A stretch of 64,000 nt of DNA from Saposhnikovia divaricata (taxonomy: Eukaryota > Streptophyta > Magnoliopsida > Apiales > Apiaceae), in NCBI GenBank assembly GCA_036435485.1, contig CM071595.1:3038001-3102000 (forward strand). The letters run 5' to 3'. Every line of letters starts with the position of its first letter. Within the stretch, counting starts at the first letter, position 1. The position numbers and the translations under genes are program-made. The notes beneath the pieces are model-generated. The model was given only the letters and a program-made list of their open reading frames with translations, was not told where the DNA came from and made no database searches. Below are positions 63,929 to 64,000 of this stretch, piece by piece.

Positions 63929-64000
63929 GAATTCAACGAAATTTTATTTGACACAATTCAGACCTGTATCGGAGCTGATATAGTCAAAACTCGGTTTTTG
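63929..64000 (+). repeat. Partial U or W monomer at window end
   Basis: The last EcoRI boundary is at 63929. The remaining 72 bases include acctgtatcgg and atagtcaaaactcgg, so the monomer is U, U' or W. The diagnostic gggagtg region lies outside the window. The array runs on past this edge. Confidence 0.85.

Larger units (their letters stand above)
1..64000 (+). repeat. Satellite DNA array, 169-bp monomer, about 378 complete copies
   Basis: Every line of the window is made of the same unit. Successive EcoRI sites at 162, 331, 500, 669 and 838 are exactly 169 bp apart, and the first shorter steps (168 and 167) come from known indel classes. From 162 to 63929 the total fits 378 monomers, once the short T, U and deleted S classes are allowed for. 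All copies have the same orientation. No spacer, transposon or unique DNA interrupts them. Array size, uniformity and near-nucleosome length are typical of centromeric or pericentromeric satellites in plants and animals. The family itself is not one I recognise. Because copies are nearly identical, copy number may be affected by assembly collapse or expansion. Confidence 0.98.

Noticed and set aside
1..64000. CRISPR array or other repeat-spacer system
   Set aside because: There are no unique spacers. The whole unit repeats, and the unit is far too long and uniform.
1..64000. CENP-B box
   Set aside because: The best matches to the TTCGnnnnAnnCGGG core are ttcggataatcctca and ttcggaaaattctca. 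They keep TTCG, A and C but lack the final GGG. I do not call a box.
1..64000. Human-type alpha satellite because of similar length (171 bp)
   Set aside because: The 169-bp length is close, but the sequence does not resemble the alpha-satellite consensus as I know it. Length alone is not evidence.
1..64000. Transposon remnants, tRNA, rRNA or promoter elements within the array
   Set aside because: TATA-like and A/T-rich strings recur in every monomer and are part of the satellite. No target-site duplications, terminal repeats or unrelated sequence were seen.

Overview
The whole 64 kb is one uninterrupted head-to-tail satellite DNA array. The basic monomer is 169 bp and about 36% G+C. It is most easily phased on an EcoRI site (GAATTC) present in nearly every copy. 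The window opens at monomer position 9; the first full monomer starts at 162 and the last EcoRI boundary is at 63929. That spacing corresponds to about 378 complete monomers plus two partial ones. All copies point the same way. I saw no gene, RNA gene, transposon, inversion, unique spacer or break in phase. This points to a eukaryotic nuclear genome and a centromeric or other heterochromatic block. A monomer close to nucleosome size and a base-change spectrum rich in CpG transitions suggest a genome with DNA methylation. A plant seems slightly more likely, but I do not recognise the satellite family and cannot name the organism.

The monomers fall into recurring classes, which I name here by the bases after the EcoRI site. 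P has gccgttcgg. Q has acaattcag with atagtc. R has gcaattcag with ttttcgg and ttttaagg. V is R-like but has CAATTC instead of GAATTC. S has gcagttcgg with gtagctg and ggttaatac; S' is the gcagatcgg form. T has gtaatttag with gtttgggataat; T' is the full-length form. U has acctgtatcgg and gggagtg; U' is its later form. Right-half classes are W, X, Y, P* and R*. Classes follow a grammar: S is followed by T, T is usually followed by U, V always follows R, and Q always follows V. Longer higher-order repeats (HORs) are built from these runs.

Layout from left to right: mixed monomers with a 7-mer tandem duplication (1-4019); an irregular 24-monomer stretch (4020-8069); another 7-mer duplication (8070-10435); related 20-, 16- and 18-monomer HOR copies (10267-21739); 13-mer and 9-mer duplications (21063-29498); two tandem 19-mers of 3,204 bp (29499-35906); a second, differently composed pair of 19-mers (36245-42651); alternating 12-mer and 8-mer units anchored on V (42652-52779); a 10-mer duplication (53456-56835); and a mixed right end finishing in a 507-bp trimer run (62408-63928). 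Private variants are shared within blocks and absent elsewhere, and adjacent copies look nearly identical. This is the pattern expected from repeated recent unequal exchange.

The short open frames in the window (64 to 108 codons, many starting TTG) are by-products of monomers that lost a stop codon or gained an indel. I annotate none as a gene. There is no sign of a coding, defence or mobile system here. The interest lies in array architecture and turnover.
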